DNA of 64,000 nucleotides from Caballeronia glebae (GTDB lineage Bacteria; Pseudomonadota; Gammaproteobacteria; Burkholderiales; Burkholderiaceae): assembly GCF_001545035.1 (NCBI RefSeq), contig NZ_FCOJ02000009.1, forward strand, positions 62,001 through 126,000, read 5' to 3'. Position numbers and translations under genes: made by a program. The notes under the pieces are model-generated. The model saw nothing but the letters and a program-made list of their open reading frames with translations, was not told the origin of the DNA and made no database searches. Positions 42,656 to 50,991 of the stretch are shown here, one piece after another (within the stretch, counting starts at the first letter, position 1; the number at the start of each line of letters is the position of its first letter).

Positions 42656-42931
42656 TCAATAAGCTCTTAAGCGGCGCCCTGCAAGCGGTACGCGGATCCT
42701 GACCGGCCAATCCAAAATCGGCAGTTCCCGGTGATCAACCTCCGCCATCCCATAAGCAAGCGCGTATTGGGTCGCCGATAAAGCGCAGGGAAATTGACCC
42801 AGCATACCGCTCGCTCGCCTTTCTCCACCGGGCGCTCGCACAATCAGCATCGCGGTATAAAAATCGCCATCATCGACGGCGACTGGCGAAAGCGTAAAAC
42901 CCTTGTAGAGAACCTCGCGTTCCGCTTCCAT
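42656..42931 (-). CDS. hypothetical protein, 91 aa
   Basis: I do not recognise this protein by name. It is a short soluble protein of a kind common in Burkholderiaceae: EREVLYKGFTLSPVAVDDGD, FYTAMLIVRAPGGERRASGM and ALSATQYALAYGMAEVDHRE. GGGGAGG lies a few bases upstream of the ATG, and a good sigma-70 promoter is visible about 55 bases further upstream (42987-43014). Function unknown. Confidence 0.72.
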   Translation of the reverse strand: MEAEREVLYKGFTLSPVAVDDGDFYTAMLIVRAPGGERRASGMLGQFPCALSATQYALAYGMAEVDHRELPILDWPVRIRVPLAGRRLRAY

Positions 42932-42986
42932 ACCGCCTCCCCGGTAGACACCTTGTTTCCCAAATAGTAATCGGAATCAAAGGTAA

Positions 42987-43014
42987 ATTATACTGATTGA
43001 CAGGTTTTAAGCAA
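42987..43014 (-). promoter_or_regulatory. sigma-70 type promoter of the 91-aa gene
   Basis: On the minus strand TTGCTT, then 16 bases, then TATAAT, a near-consensus promoter in an AT-rich island. It lies 56 bases upstream of the start at 42931. The same AT-rich stretch could bind H-NS. Confidence 0.6.
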
Positions 43015-43174
43015 TTTATACAGTTCCGCGCACTCGCGTCGCGTTAGCGAGCGAAGCGGCGCTCCTCCATCGCCGCTCAAAAGTCCTGGACTTGAAAGGG
43101 ATGCACAGGCCATCCGGGCCGCCAAGCAGATGTGGCATGCTGTTCGTCTGTGCACTGCCAACTCCGAATCGACA

Positions 43175-43933
43175 ATGGGAAAAGCTAGCCGCAGTAAATC
43201 TTCGGCTCTTGACGATCGCACGCGCGAAGGCCTTGCGCTGGCCGGAGAGATGGTGCGACACCCTCAGGTGCTGCCTACGTTCACATCGATCGCCCGGTTT
43301 TCGGATATGTCGAAGAAAGCGGGCGAATTATCGATGTTCGGTCAGGTTGCTGACGCCATACGGGAGGATGAGCTCGCCCAAGCCCTACGAGAGGCCCCGC
43401 TCGGCGCCGCACGAATGGCCAAACAATTGAGGGCCGTGGCGCCGCAAGCTTGGGCAGAGGGCATGCAGCAAGCATTCCGAAACCAGAAATTCGTGGACTT
43501 CATCGATCAGATGATCCGCATTGCCCATACGAAGTTTTGGTCGAGCGATCCGTATCTCGCGCTTCAATTCAACAAGAATCGGCCGGCGCATCCTGACGAT
43601 CCCATCGTTCTTGCAATTACACGTGCGCATCGCAAGCTGACAGGCGACCCGCGACAACCCGGGTGGATAGCGCTGGCCCTCTTCTGTCTTGGACGAGTGA
43701 TCGCAGTTACCTCGAGCAAAAGCTATGAAAGCGACGAGTGGACCGACGTCACCTTGCTGTGGTTTGACCTCGAAAAGTCCTTTTTGGAAGGCGCTGGTCG
43801 TGACACCGCCAAGGGCGTACTTGACCTCAAAAAGGAGCTATTGCCCGACCTCCCAGAGATAATCGGCTCAAGGATGATGCACGGGCTGGCAGAAGCCGCA
43901 ATCAACGCAGGTGAAACGAGATTGTTTCAATGA
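43175..43933 (+). CDS. hypothetical protein, 252 aa
   Basis: I do not recognise this protein. The ATG at 43175 starts a basic N-terminus (MGKASRSKSSALDDRTREGL), followed by helical segments (KAGELSMFGQVADAIREDEL; AKQLRAVAPQAWAEGMQQAF) and a C-terminal domain (PGWIALALFCLGRVIAVTSS; DVTLLWFDLEKSFLEGAGRD). No membrane helix or signal peptide is evident. It stands alone. Confidence 0.65.
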   Translation: MGKASRSKSSALDDRTREGLALAGEMVRHPQVLPTFTSIARFSDMSKKAGELSMFGQVADAIREDELAQALREAPLGAARMAKQLRAVAPQAWAEGMQQAFRNQKFVDFIDQMIRIAHTKFWSSDPYLALQFNKNRPAHPDDPIVLAITRAHRKLTGDPRQPGWIALALFCLGRVIAVTSSKSYESDEWTDVTLLWFDLEKSFLEGAGRDTAKGVLDLKKELLPDLPEIIGSRMMHGLAEAAINAGETRLFQ

Positions 43934-44067
43934 ACGCCTGCCCCAAGCTCCAACGTGGTAACGACTCGGTACCTCGGAGCACCGGCTGCTGACACCAATT
44001 CGTTGCGCGCGGCTCGGCCCGTTACTCACCTTGCTCTATAGCATTAAGCCTTGGGGACCGACTGCAG

Positions 44068-44409
44068 TCAGCGCGCTTGCTGAAACAGCGCAACTTGAAC
44101 TGGCCCGTCAGTGTTGCCACCGTTCGTCAGGAATCGATCGCGATCGCGCCCCGCGATCCACTGCGGCTCTCGCCCACGGCCGCTCCACGTCGCGCCGGTC
44201 ACTGGATCGCGATACTTCTGCAGAGCCGCCGCCGGTTCGCCCAGCTTTTGACCCATCAGTTCATGCAGACTAATGTCGTATTCGCGCATCTTTTGCACCA
44301 TCTCGATCAAAGCGAGCCTCGTTTCTTTTTCTCGAGCCTCGGCGATCGCGGTATTCAGTGCGGCTTGCTTTTGAAGGAGCTGCGTTATTTCTGAGTTCGT
44401 GTATGCCAT
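44068..44409 (-). CDS. H-NS family nucleoid protein
   Basis: A 113-residue H-NS. A helical N-terminal oligomerisation domain (SEITQLLQKQAALNTAIAEA; ALIEMVQKMREYDISLHELM) is joined to the C-terminal AT-hook-like DNA-binding motif KYRDPVTGATWSGRGREPQW, the beta-proteobacterial form. About twenty extra residues follow. Such element-borne H-NS proteins silence AT-rich foreign genes and can replace or modulate host H-NS. It is followed on the same strand by no gene within 130 bp. Confidence 0.93.
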   Translation of the reverse strand: MAYTNSEITQLLQKQAALNTAIAEAREKETRLALIEMVQKMREYDISLHELMGQKLGEPAAALQKYRDPVTGATWSGRGREPQWIAGRDRDRFLTNGGNTDGPVQVALFQQAR

Positions 44410-44436
44410 TGCTAATTCGTTCGTTTCGCCTATTCG

Positions 44437-44667
44437 CTATTTGATGCGTCTAAGCTCTTTCGGGTTATAGGCCATTGTCCGCCAGTCGCCGTTGTTCGCT
44501 TCGCTTCTCGGCCGGCGCGAGAGAAAACCCGCGCCAAACCCGGCGATCGCACACACCATACCCACGAGGAGGATCGTCGCTACGCTCATACTAGACAGGA
44601 GCACGACGAACCCAAGCACCGACGCGACGTGGAAAAGCCCGAAAAGGATTGTTCGAGGACGAAGCAC
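44437..44667 (-). CDS. small membrane protein, 76 aa
   Basis: From a GTG start with AAGGAA upstream, two hydrophobic helices follow (RTILFGLFHVASVLGFVVLL; SVATILLVGMVCAIAGFGAG), then a basic, polar tail (RRPRSEANNGDWRTMAYNPK). Unknown function; it is upstream of the H-NS gene on the same strand, 27 bases away, and may be co-transcribed. Confidence 0.6.
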   Translation of the reverse strand: MLRPRTILFGLFHVASVLGFVVLLSSMSVATILLVGMVCAIAGFGAGFLSRRPRSEANNGDWRTMAYNPKELRRIK

Positions 44668-44735
44668 GTGAGGCGTTCCTTCTCGCCCGGCACGGTGCCT
44701 GCTTCTTACGACGAGAGCCGAGCCCAGGGGCAGCT

Positions 44736-45002
44736 ATGAATCCGATTTTCGATGAAAAGACGCGCGATGGAGAAATCGCCCGCGCACTCAACATAGCCCT
44801 GCACGCTTTAAGCGTTCATTCTGGCGCGCAGGTCACGATGGAAGGCGAAACCTTCACGATCAATTTTACCCGAGAGTCGGCCGCGATTATGCACGCTCTA
44901 AAGTTGCTCGGCGTGCAACCCACTGAAACGCTTCCCGCCCCCGACCTTGATGCCTTCGCTTTGCGAAAAAAAAATCCCGGGGGTTTAGCCCGGGATTTTT
45001 GA
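44736..45002 (+). CDS. hypothetical protein, about 88 aa, end uncertain
   Basis: I do not recognise this protein. It is a helical, acidic chain (MNPIFDEKTRDGEIARALNI; RESAAIMHALKLLGVQPTET). Its 3' end runs through a nine-A run and into the bidirectional terminator, stopping at the hairpin's last base. With one A fewer, the frame would end earlier, after RKKIPGV, inside the loop. The true C-terminus may therefore be shorter. Confidence 0.6.
   Translation: MNPIFDEKTRDGEIARALNIALHALSVHSGAQVTMEGETFTINFTRESAAIMHALKLLGVQPTETLPAPDLDAFALRKKNPGGLARDF
44970..45000. terminator. strong bidirectional terminator
   Basis: Perfect 12-bp arms AAAAATCCCGGG and CCCGGGATTTTT (44970-44981, 44989-45000) with a 7-base loop: GC-rich stem with A/T-runs on both sides. 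It separates the plus-strand small gene from the long minus-strand operon, which ends 16 bases away. Confidence 0.9.
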
Positions 45003-45015
45003 AGGTGTCGTGCGG

Positions 45016-46821
45016 CTAGGCCGCCTCAGCAAAGAGACTCAATTGTATGCGGTCATGGCCTAACAGCCTGTCATGTTCCACGTCGCTGATAGCGTTCGAG
45101 ACGAGATGCGCGTCCAACTCGGCGGCCGTCAGATTCAGACGTTGAGCGAGTCGCGCGAAGTACTGCCCGCGCTTGGCCATGTCCTGATACCGCTGCGCCA
45201 TACCGGTCGGCAACTTCACGATGCCTTCGTTCAGCCAGAAATGGGCTGATTCGATTGCGTCGCGGTGCTGTGTGTCCAACATGAAAGCAGTGTCATACGT
45301 GCACGTCACGAAGGCGCAGGCGGCTTCCGCGTCCACCTCAAACTGCGAGGCCTCTTCGAAATACACCGTCTGTTCGCCACCGGTCGTCCTCGCATACCGC
45401 CCTGGCCGACCCGGATGCCGGTACGGATTCCACTGCTCTGCATCGAACGAGCGCAACCCGACCGACGGTGCTTCCCGGTCGTACTGCCCGACCGGATACC
45501 AGCCGTGCAGGACGATGTCGGTCTTCGGCAAGCCGTCGAGCTTCGGAACCGGATACCGACGCCCAAGCACGTTCACGTCATGCCAGACCGCCAGCGCCGG
45601 AAACGCATGCGGCGCGTAGTGATGCATCGAGAGAAAAAAGTCGATGGCCACCAACTGCTGCGGCGTCACGAACTCAAACTGCGGCTCACACAACGCCCGG
45701 TTTTCTTCCGTATCGGGAATTAAACCAGTCACCAGTGCCCCCGAGTGCGCTTCGGCGCGGTCGCGTTCGGCCGCGTCAATACTGCAGAGCTTTTTCAGAA
45801 GATCGACGCGCGTCAGGTAGCTGTATGTGTCTGCCTGGATGCGCGTGTAACCGGCGTCACTCAACGACCGGCCCACCAACTCGCGTCGCGACATGTCCCA
45901 CTGGATCGCAAGCAGATAGTTGCGGAAGTCGTTCAGCGGTCGAAGATGCCCGTATTGCTCATCCTCGATCATGGCCTCCAGCGACTTGTCGCGATCACCG
46001 GCGACGCAACAGAAGGAGCACCCAAAACGCGAGCCGCACGCGGCGCGAGCACCCGATTCGCCCACCACGACACCGCACGTTCCACCGTTTCCTGCCCGGT
46101 AGATCTCGGACAGGCGGTGAATAGTGCTCGGTGCCAACGGCGAGGGAAACGTCATGCCTTCGTCCGCGGCCAGCAGCGCGAGCATCGTCCACACATCATC
46201 GGACGTCCATTCGCTTAGCGGGCTGAGGGTCAGCGCCCCGGTTCTGCTTCGGACCGCAACTTCGGCGCTGTCGCGTCGCTCGGTCATGGCGACCGCACGG
46301 GAGGTACTTTCGTCCTTGCGCAATCCGAGCACCGTTATAACTTCGCGGGCACCGTCATCCGCCGCTCGTCGTTCAAGCAGTGTTCGGAGCCGACCTCCCG
46401 GGCGTACCTTCCACTCGTCCGCGCACGCCCTGGTCCGTCTACCGTCACGCACGCCATTCTCAGGTGTGCGTACCAACGTGCCGCGTCCGATCGTGGAGAC
46501 GACGAACTGGCTTGCCAACGACGGCGTCGTGACGTGAACCTGTACGGGCAACACCGACGCTTCGATAAACAACTGCAGCTCGTCCAACACTGAGTGCAAG
46601 AAGTTTGCGATTGTCGGATTCTCGATCGTCGTGTCCGCCGACTGAACATGGTGGGTGATCGTCGTGCCGCCGGCACGGCGAATCGCCTCAAGCATCAACA
46701 CCAGAGTACACGTGCTGTCCTTGCCGCCTGAATAAGCGCAGCTCAGGCTATGCCCAAGTTCGATGTATCGCTGCATGACGCCGATCGCAGCTTCCATCTT
46801 CGAAACAATTTCCTGTTCCAT
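45016..46821 (-). CDS. DndC-like PP-loop ATPase / PAPS-reductase family protein with FeS site
   Basis: A 601-residue protein of the phosphoadenosine-phosphosulfate reductase superfamily. The ATP-activating loop SGGKDS is at residues 31-36. Four or five cysteines at 249, 262, 268 and 271/272 (CGSRFGCSFCCVAGDRDKS) match the FeS cluster region of DndC, the phosphorothioation protein that activates sulfur for DNA modification. The C-terminal third (from about 390) is a separate domain rich in aromatic residues. GGAGAGAG precedes the ATG at 46821; the frame is open eleven codons further up. No dndB, dndD or dndE partner is in the window. It is the last gene of the operon, downstream of the TGT-like gene. 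Confidence 0.88.
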   Translation of the reverse strand: MEQEIVSKMEAAIGVMQRYIELGHSLSCAYSGGKDSTCTLVLMLEAIRRAGGTTITHHVQSADTTIENPTIANFLHSVLDELQLFIEASVLPVQVHVTTPSLASQFVVSTIGRGTLVRTPENGVRDGRRTRACADEWKVRPGGRLRTLLERRAADDGAREVITVLGLRKDESTSRAVAMTERRDSAEVAVRSRTGALTLSPLSEWTSDDVWTMLALLAADEGMTFPSPLAPSTIHRLSEIYRAGNGGTCGVVVGESGARAACGSRFGCSFCCVAGDRDKSLEAMIEDEQYGHLRPLNDFRNYLLAIQWDMSRRELVGRSLSDAGYTRIQADTYSYLTRVDLLKKLCSIDAAERDRAEAHSGALVTGLIPDTEENRALCEPQFEFVTPQQLVAIDFFLSMHHYAPHAFPALAVWHDVNVLGRRYPVPKLDGLPKTDIVLHGWYPVGQYDREAPSVGLRSFDAEQWNPYRHPGRPGRYARTTGGEQTVYFEEASQFEVDAEAACAFVTCTYDTAFMLDTQHRDAIESAHFWLNEGIVKLPTGMAQRYQDMAKRGQYFARLAQRLNLTAAELDAHLVSNAISDVEHDRLLGHDRIQLSLFAEAA

Positions 46822-46842
46822 CTTTCTCTCTCCAATAATATA

Positions 46843-46879
46843 GGAGCGACCCATTCGGGATTCGCTCCCGAATGGGTTA
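46843..46879 (-). other. intercistronic hairpin before the DndC-like gene
   Basis: Perfect 10-bp stem CCCATTCGGG / CCCGAATGGG (46850-46859, 46867-46876) between the stop of the TGT-like gene and the start of the DndC-like gene. There is no T-run, so it may set transcript stability or ribosome loading rather than terminate. Confidence 0.75.
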
Positions 46880-46884
46880 ATGAT

Positions 46885-47700
46885 TCAAATCAAAAGGTCG
46901 GCCGTCGCTCGTTGCGCCTCTTCCAGACCGTCGTGCGCTGCGGCAAACATGTCCGCTTGCCGTGTTGCTCGATCCAGCCGAGGAAGCGACTTTGCGTACC
47001 GGCTCACGCTCGTACCGTCGAAGCTGTCCGCACCGGCGGCCGCACAGATGCGGATGCGCCGCGCCGAGTTCACACGACCGACGTGCAAGTAGCAGTGACG
47101 CCGCCGCGCGAGGGACCCCCACACGTGCGCCGTCTGCTCTTTCCACTCCGTTGAACCGCCGATGAAGATGCCGACAGCGGGCGACAGAAGCGAAGCGAGG
47201 TCGTCGACCTGCATACCGTTCTGAACTGCGATCAGCATCCGGCACGGCATCCCGCGAAGTCGTTCCAGCCACTTCAACGAGTAGTCGAGCGAGGCCATCC
47301 CGCCCATGACGATGTCCGGAAGGACAAGCCAATCGGCGCGTTCGCCGAGCCGTTCGACAGCAACAGAAAACGCGTGCTCGTCGAAGGGCTGGCCCTGCTG
47401 GTAGGCGGTCCAAGCGCCGTTATCCAACGCATAGCGATCGAAGCCCTCGGTACGCAACTCGCCCTTGGCCGAGACCAACAAGCGCCAGTCGGCGCCCTTC
47501 AGTGCGGCCAGGTTGCGGCGGGTGCCGGTGCGACTGGCGTAACCGACGAGCGGCTGCCGATGCATGGCGATCCGCTCCTCAATTTCCGGGTCATCGTCAG
47601 CAGATCCATCGACTCCGTAGTACTCGGCGTACGCCATGAAGGATTGCGCGTAGCCAGCCTTCTGGCCGCTGGCGTATTGCTCCAGCCAGGGCGGCGTCAT
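46885..47700 (-). CDS. TGT/DpdA-like transglycosylase (DUF7221-like)
   Basis: A 271-residue TIM-barrel-like protein related to tRNA-guanine transglycosylases, the enzymes that exchange a guanine for a 7-deazaguanine. It keeps the two catalytic Asp: Asp93 in RYALDNGAW (the DSGGFQ position) and Asp228 in GADSFDGTS (the DMFDC position), plus LPDIVMGG and GIFIGGSTEWKEQ (the GG-x-x-x-E substrate loop). The C-terminal zinc site of true TGTs is absent, as in DpdA, which inserts deazaguanines into DNA. The start at 47700 overlaps the end of the small upstream gene. No preQ0 synthesis genes are in the window; it may use host preQ0. It could also modify another nucleic acid. Confidence 0.82.
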   Translation of the reverse strand: MTPPWLEQYASGQKAGYAQSFMAYAEYYGVDGSADDDPEIEERIAMHRQPLVGYASRTGTRRNLAALKGADWRLLVSAKGELRTEGFDRYALDNGAWTAYQQGQPFDEHAFSVAVERLGERADWLVLPDIVMGGMASLDYSLKWLERLRGMPCRMLIAVQNGMQVDDLASLLSPAVGIFIGGSTEWKEQTAHVWGSLARRRHCYLHVGRVNSARRIRICAAAGADSFDGTSVSRYAKSLPRLDRATRQADMFAAAHDGLEEAQRATADLLI

Positions 47701-47882
47701 TGGCGCACCCCGCTTTGAGGTTGCACTCTGCCACCGATGATCAGGAAGACCTTCGTATCAACGTTGCGGACCCACGGACGAACTTCACCCGCGTGCGTCG
47801 CGGTGCCGGCGATGTAACCAATCGCCGCTTCGAGGTTGGCGAATTGCTCTGGCGATGCGCCCAGCTTCGCTGCTTCAAACAT
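47697..47882 (-). CDS. small hypothetical protein, 61 aa
   Basis: Starts at 47882 with GGAG upstream and overlaps the TGT-like gene by four bases (ATGA). The chain is MFEAAKLGASPEQFANLEAA, then IGYIAGTATHAGEVRPWVRN and VFLIIGGRV. No family is recognised. The tight overlap suggests it works with or regulates the transglycosylase. Confidence 0.6.
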   Translation of the reverse strand: MFEAAKLGASPEQFANLEAAIGYIAGTATHAGEVRPWVRNVDTKVFLIIGGRVQPQSGVRQ

Positions 47883-47907
47883 GAAAACACTCCACAGAAA
47901 GAACGCG

Positions 47908-47940
47908 GAGCGACCCTCGCGGGTCGCTTGCCCGCAAGGG
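47908..47940 (-). other. intercistronic hairpin
   Basis: GCGACCC-tcgc-GGGTCGC (47910-47916 and 47921-47927), followed by a second, overlapping inverted pattern CCCGCAAGGG at 47931-47940. It lies between the 128-aa and 61-aa genes of the operon. No T-run. Confidence 0.7.
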
Positions 47941-47974
47941 TTGTAAGAAGAAATTAGACGGCGAGTTGTGCCAC

Positions 47975-48361
47975 TTACTCGATCAGCTTGACGCTTTGCC
48001 ACCAGCGACCGCCCGAAGGCAGGTCTCTGACGAAAGCGAAGTTCTCCGCTTCGTCGCGCGTAAGCTCGATCAGCCCGCCCTTCAAAATGGCCGCCTGGAG
48101 ATAGACGACATTCGCGAGGGCGAGCGCGCCGTACTGTTCGGCGATGCCGGTCAGCGTTTCGACGGCATCCAGCAATTCCGCATTGAACTGCTTCGCGTCA
48201 GCAGCAAGGCGCAGCGACACGTCAGCGTCGGCGATCGCGGCCACCACCGCATCGCATTGGGCTTGCGGGTCGTCAGGCCCATACTGCTCGGGCTTGATCC
48301 AGCTTCGGATCACCATGTCGTTCAGGACGTCGTCGACGAAATCGGTGCAGGAATAGGCCAT
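47975..48361 (-). CDS. hypothetical protein, 128 aa
   Basis: I do not recognise this protein. Start at 48361 with GGAG upstream. Short, helical and acidic (SCTDFVDDVLNDMVIRSWIK; AKQFNAELLDAVETLTGIAE) with a hydrophobic centre (NVVYLQAAILKGGLIELTRD). Part of the long minus-strand operon. Confidence 0.6.
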   Translation of the reverse strand: MAYSCTDFVDDVLNDMVIRSWIKPEQYGPDDPQAQCDAVVAAIADADVSLRLAADAKQFNAELLDAVETLTGIAEQYGALALANVVYLQAAILKGGLIELTRDEAENFAFVRDLPSGGRWWQSVKLIE

Positions 48362-48400
48362 GGAAGGCTCCAGTCAGAAAGTGAGGAAAAGGAGCCGCCG

Positions 48401-48580
48401 TCAGATGCGACGCAGACGGCCGGTATCGAACGCAGCCGCGCGACGCAAGTACGGCGGACGCGGCGGCTGCGACTGAGCATTAGCCGGTGCAGCTTGCTCC
48501 GTAGGCGGCCGGTGAGGCACCGCATTCGAGTGAGACGGACTGCTGGCTGCCGCGAGCAGCAGCATGAGAAGGTTTGCCAT
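48401..48580 (-). CDS. possible small protein, 59 aa
   Basis: MANLLMLLLAAASSPSHSNA looks like a signal peptide or short anchor; the rest is Pro/Gln/Arg-rich (PTEQAAPANAQSQPPRPPYL). There is no clear ribosome-binding site and the composition is low-complexity, so this is tentative. Confidence 0.4.
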   Translation of the reverse strand: MANLLMLLLAAASSPSHSNAVPHRPPTEQAAPANAQSQPPRPPYLRRAAAFDTGRLRRI

Positions 48581-48630
48581 AGGGATAGCGCCGCAAGGCG
48601 CGAGAGAAGGGTCGGAAAGACGAGAAGCGC

Positions 48631-48658
48631 CCCTTGTGGGGGCTATTCCCCACAAGGG
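48631..48658 (-). other. intercistronic hairpin downstream of the SbcC-like gene
   Basis: Perfect 11-bp stem CCCTTGTGGGG / CCCCACAAGGG with a 6-base loop, 12 bases after the SbcC-like stop. Similar placement and size to the hairpins at 46843 and 47908. Confidence 0.8.
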
Positions 48659-48669
48659 TTAATAAAAAA

Positions 48670-50991
48670 TCAGGCGGCAAGCGCCTGTACGTCGATGACA
48701 GCGTCGGCCTCTGCCACAAGGTCGGGCGTCTGCGAGATGAAGAACTCCCGCTGATACCCGCCTTGGCGCAACACCTCGCGCTTCATTCGCATGAACTGCA
48801 CTTTGCGCTCGGGATCGAGCGGGCCGTCTGACTCGTCGCTGAACAAGGTCTGATACGGCTGACCGGCGTTCTGCGCGAGATAGAGCGCGATGCCCCGCGT
48901 GAGGCACTCGTTGATCCAGACCTTCTGACCACCGGACATGACGGAGACCGACTTGCTGCTGTCGGACTCGGCGTCGTGAACGAGGATCTCGAAGCCCTCG
49001 CGCAATTCACCGCTTGCGAGCGTGCGCTGCGTGCGGATCTCAACGGTGAAACGCATGCCGTAGCACGCGAGCAATAGCTCGTTGACGGTGTGCGTCAGCG
49101 CTGGACCCGCGTCATCGATGGTCAACGCGATCACGCCGTCGTTGCCCAAGCCCTTAGCCAGCAGCTTCCAATGAGCAATTTCGTCGGAGAGGCGGTCGGC
49201 ACGAGACTGCGTGGCCGAGAACTTCTCCAACTCCAGCGCCAGGGCTTCCGCTTCGGCCTGCAACACACTCTGCGCGCGGATCGATTGCTCGATTCGACCA
49301 TCCAGTGCCGCGACGGTCTCCCGGTTCGCTGCGATGTCGCGGTCAAGCTTCGCAATGCCGGCTGTCACATCGACGGCGGCCAGTCGCCCGACTTCCTCGG
49401 TAATGCGGGCAAGCTCCGCTTCCATACGCGTCTTTTCAGACTGGTACTTGGCGGTCCGTGCAGCACTTTCCTCGGCGATCGAGCGCAACTCAGCTTGCGC
49501 GGCTTCAAGTCCCGATACGGCTGCGTCCAGCAAGGGGTTAGTGGCGGCAAGCTCTGCCGCGGCCTGCAAGGCACGGCGCAACTGCGCGGCCGCATCGGTG
49601 ATGGCGAGCATCTCAACACGCTTCGCCGCCAACTCATCCGGCACGAGCGCCAAGGCTTCGGCCTGCGCTTTCTTCTCGCGATACTCCGCGCGAAGATTCG
49701 CCACCGAAACACGCTGCACCTCCGCTTGCTCTTTCGCTCGAAAGGCTTGCGCGAGCAGCGGGCATTGCGCATGCATCGAATGACCGACGCACGGCACTTG
49801 CTCCGCCACCGCAGCCTGCTTGTTCAACGTGTCGAAGTGCGCGGCTTTCGTCGTGCCTTGGTTCATCAAGCTGGTAAGCGTCGCATCGAGCGTGGTCAAC
49901 GTCGCGCGTTTAACCTCCAAATCGGCAATCTCGCGCTGCAGGGGAGCGAACCTCGCTTCCTCGCGCGCAATCGCCAACTCGGCCTCCTCGCGCTTCGCCG
50001 CCGCACCGAGGATCGCCTCGCGGCGAGCCAGCGTTGCTTGGTGCGTGGCCACGGTTCGACTCAGCACCGAAACGCGCTGCTGACAGCGAACCGCGGCGGC
50101 TTGCTCGTCGTCGGCCGCGCTTTTCAGGGCACGCCCAAACTCGTCGCGGCGCACGCCCAGCTCTCGCAGGCGCGCTTCGGTCGTGGCCGATTCGCTCTGC
50201 TTGGCCGCAAGCGTCGCGCGCTCTTGAGTCAGCTTGCTCGCACGCTCAAGCGCGCCATCACGTTGCTCCCGAGCGGCACGCAGGGTGTTGCCCTGCGCGA
50301 CGATCGACTGCTCAGCGTCGGCTTTACGTTGGCGCTTTCCGGCGAGCGCGCCAAGCTCAGACTGGATGCCTTCAAGCGATTTGCCGAGCAGCTTCGCGAC
50401 CTCGCCGGCTTTCGCCGACAGTGCCTTCAGGTGGTCGATGCCAAGCAGCTCAGCCAGCAGCGTCTTGATCTCGCCCGCGCCGTAGGACGCGAGCGGCCGC
50501 CGGTTCTGAGCCGAGAACACGCTCGTGAAAAACGTTTCCAACGAACCGTTGATCGCCTCGACACAGCGGTTATACGACTCCGCCTTGCCGTCCGACACCG
50601 TTCCGTCAGGCAGAGACACCGGGCGCCACGTACCGTCGACGCCGTGATAGGCAAGGTAGTACTCCGCCTTGCCTGTCTTGCCGGGCTTGCGAAACGTGAA
50701 CGACGATCGATAGCGAATGCCATCGTGCTCCCATTCGAGTTCCTTCAACGCGCTGGTGCCACAGATGTGATCCCAGTACGAGAAGGCGTCGACCGACAGC
50801 TTCGACGCTCGCGACGGCATGATCGGATACGGGTGCAAGTTGTCCATGATCGTTGTCTTGCCCGCCCCGTTAGGGCCGGTCAAGGCGATCAGGCCATCGG
50901 GCAACGTCTCCAGATCCAGCGTTACGCTTTCGCGTTTCATGCCATCGCGCACGCCAACGAAGCCTTCCAGAGTCAGTTTCAGAGGCCGCAT
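48670..50991 (-). CDS. SbcC/Rad50-like ATPase
   Basis: A 773-residue ABC-ATPase of the SMC/Rad50 class. Walker A GPNGAGKTT is at 39-47; the second half of the nucleotide-binding domain has VMSGGQKVWINE (ABC signature) and SDESDGPLDPE (Walker B and D-loop). Between lies an antiparallel coiled coil (about 190-670) with a CX8C pair at Cys401-Cys410 (VPCVGHSMHAQCPLL), where Rad50 has a CXXC zinc hook. With the SbcD-like protein upstream it should form an end-processing nuclease. Its start overlaps the preceding orphan gene by 13 bases. It is shorter than host SbcC (over 1000 aa), as in phage and plasmid types. Confidence 0.92.
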   Translation of the reverse strand: MRPLKLTLEGFVGVRDGMKRESVTLDLETLPDGLIALTGPNGAGKTTIMDNLHPYPIMPSRASKLSVDAFSYWDHICGTSALKELEWEHDGIRYRSSFTFRKPGKTGKAEYYLAYHGVDGTWRPVSLPDGTVSDGKAESYNRCVEAINGSLETFFTSVFSAQNRRPLASYGAGEIKTLLAELLGIDHLKALSAKAGEVAKLLGKSLEGIQSELGALAGKRQRKADAEQSIVAQGNTLRAAREQRDGALERASKLTQERATLAAKQSESATTEARLRELGVRRDEFGRALKSAADDEQAAAVRCQQRVSVLSRTVATHQATLARREAILGAAAKREEAELAIAREEARFAPLQREIADLEVKRATLTTLDATLTSLMNQGTTKAAHFDTLNKQAAVAEQVPCVGHSMHAQCPLLAQAFRAKEQAEVQRVSVANLRAEYREKKAQAEALALVPDELAAKRVEMLAITDAAAQLRRALQAAAELAATNPLLDAAVSGLEAAQAELRSIAEESAARTAKYQSEKTRMEAELARITEEVGRLAAVDVTAGIAKLDRDIAANRETVAALDGRIEQSIRAQSVLQAEAEALALELEKFSATQSRADRLSDEIAHWKLLAKGLGNDGVIALTIDDAGPALTHTVNELLLACYGMRFTVEIRTQRTLASGELREGFEILVHDAESDSSKSVSVMSGGQKVWINECLTRGIALYLAQNAGQPYQTLFSDESDGPLDPERKVQFMRMKREVLRQGGYQREFFISQTPDLVAEADAVIDVQALAA

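Noticed and set aside
45468..46124. A 218-codon plus-strand frame
   Set aside because: Antisense shadow of the DndC-like gene.
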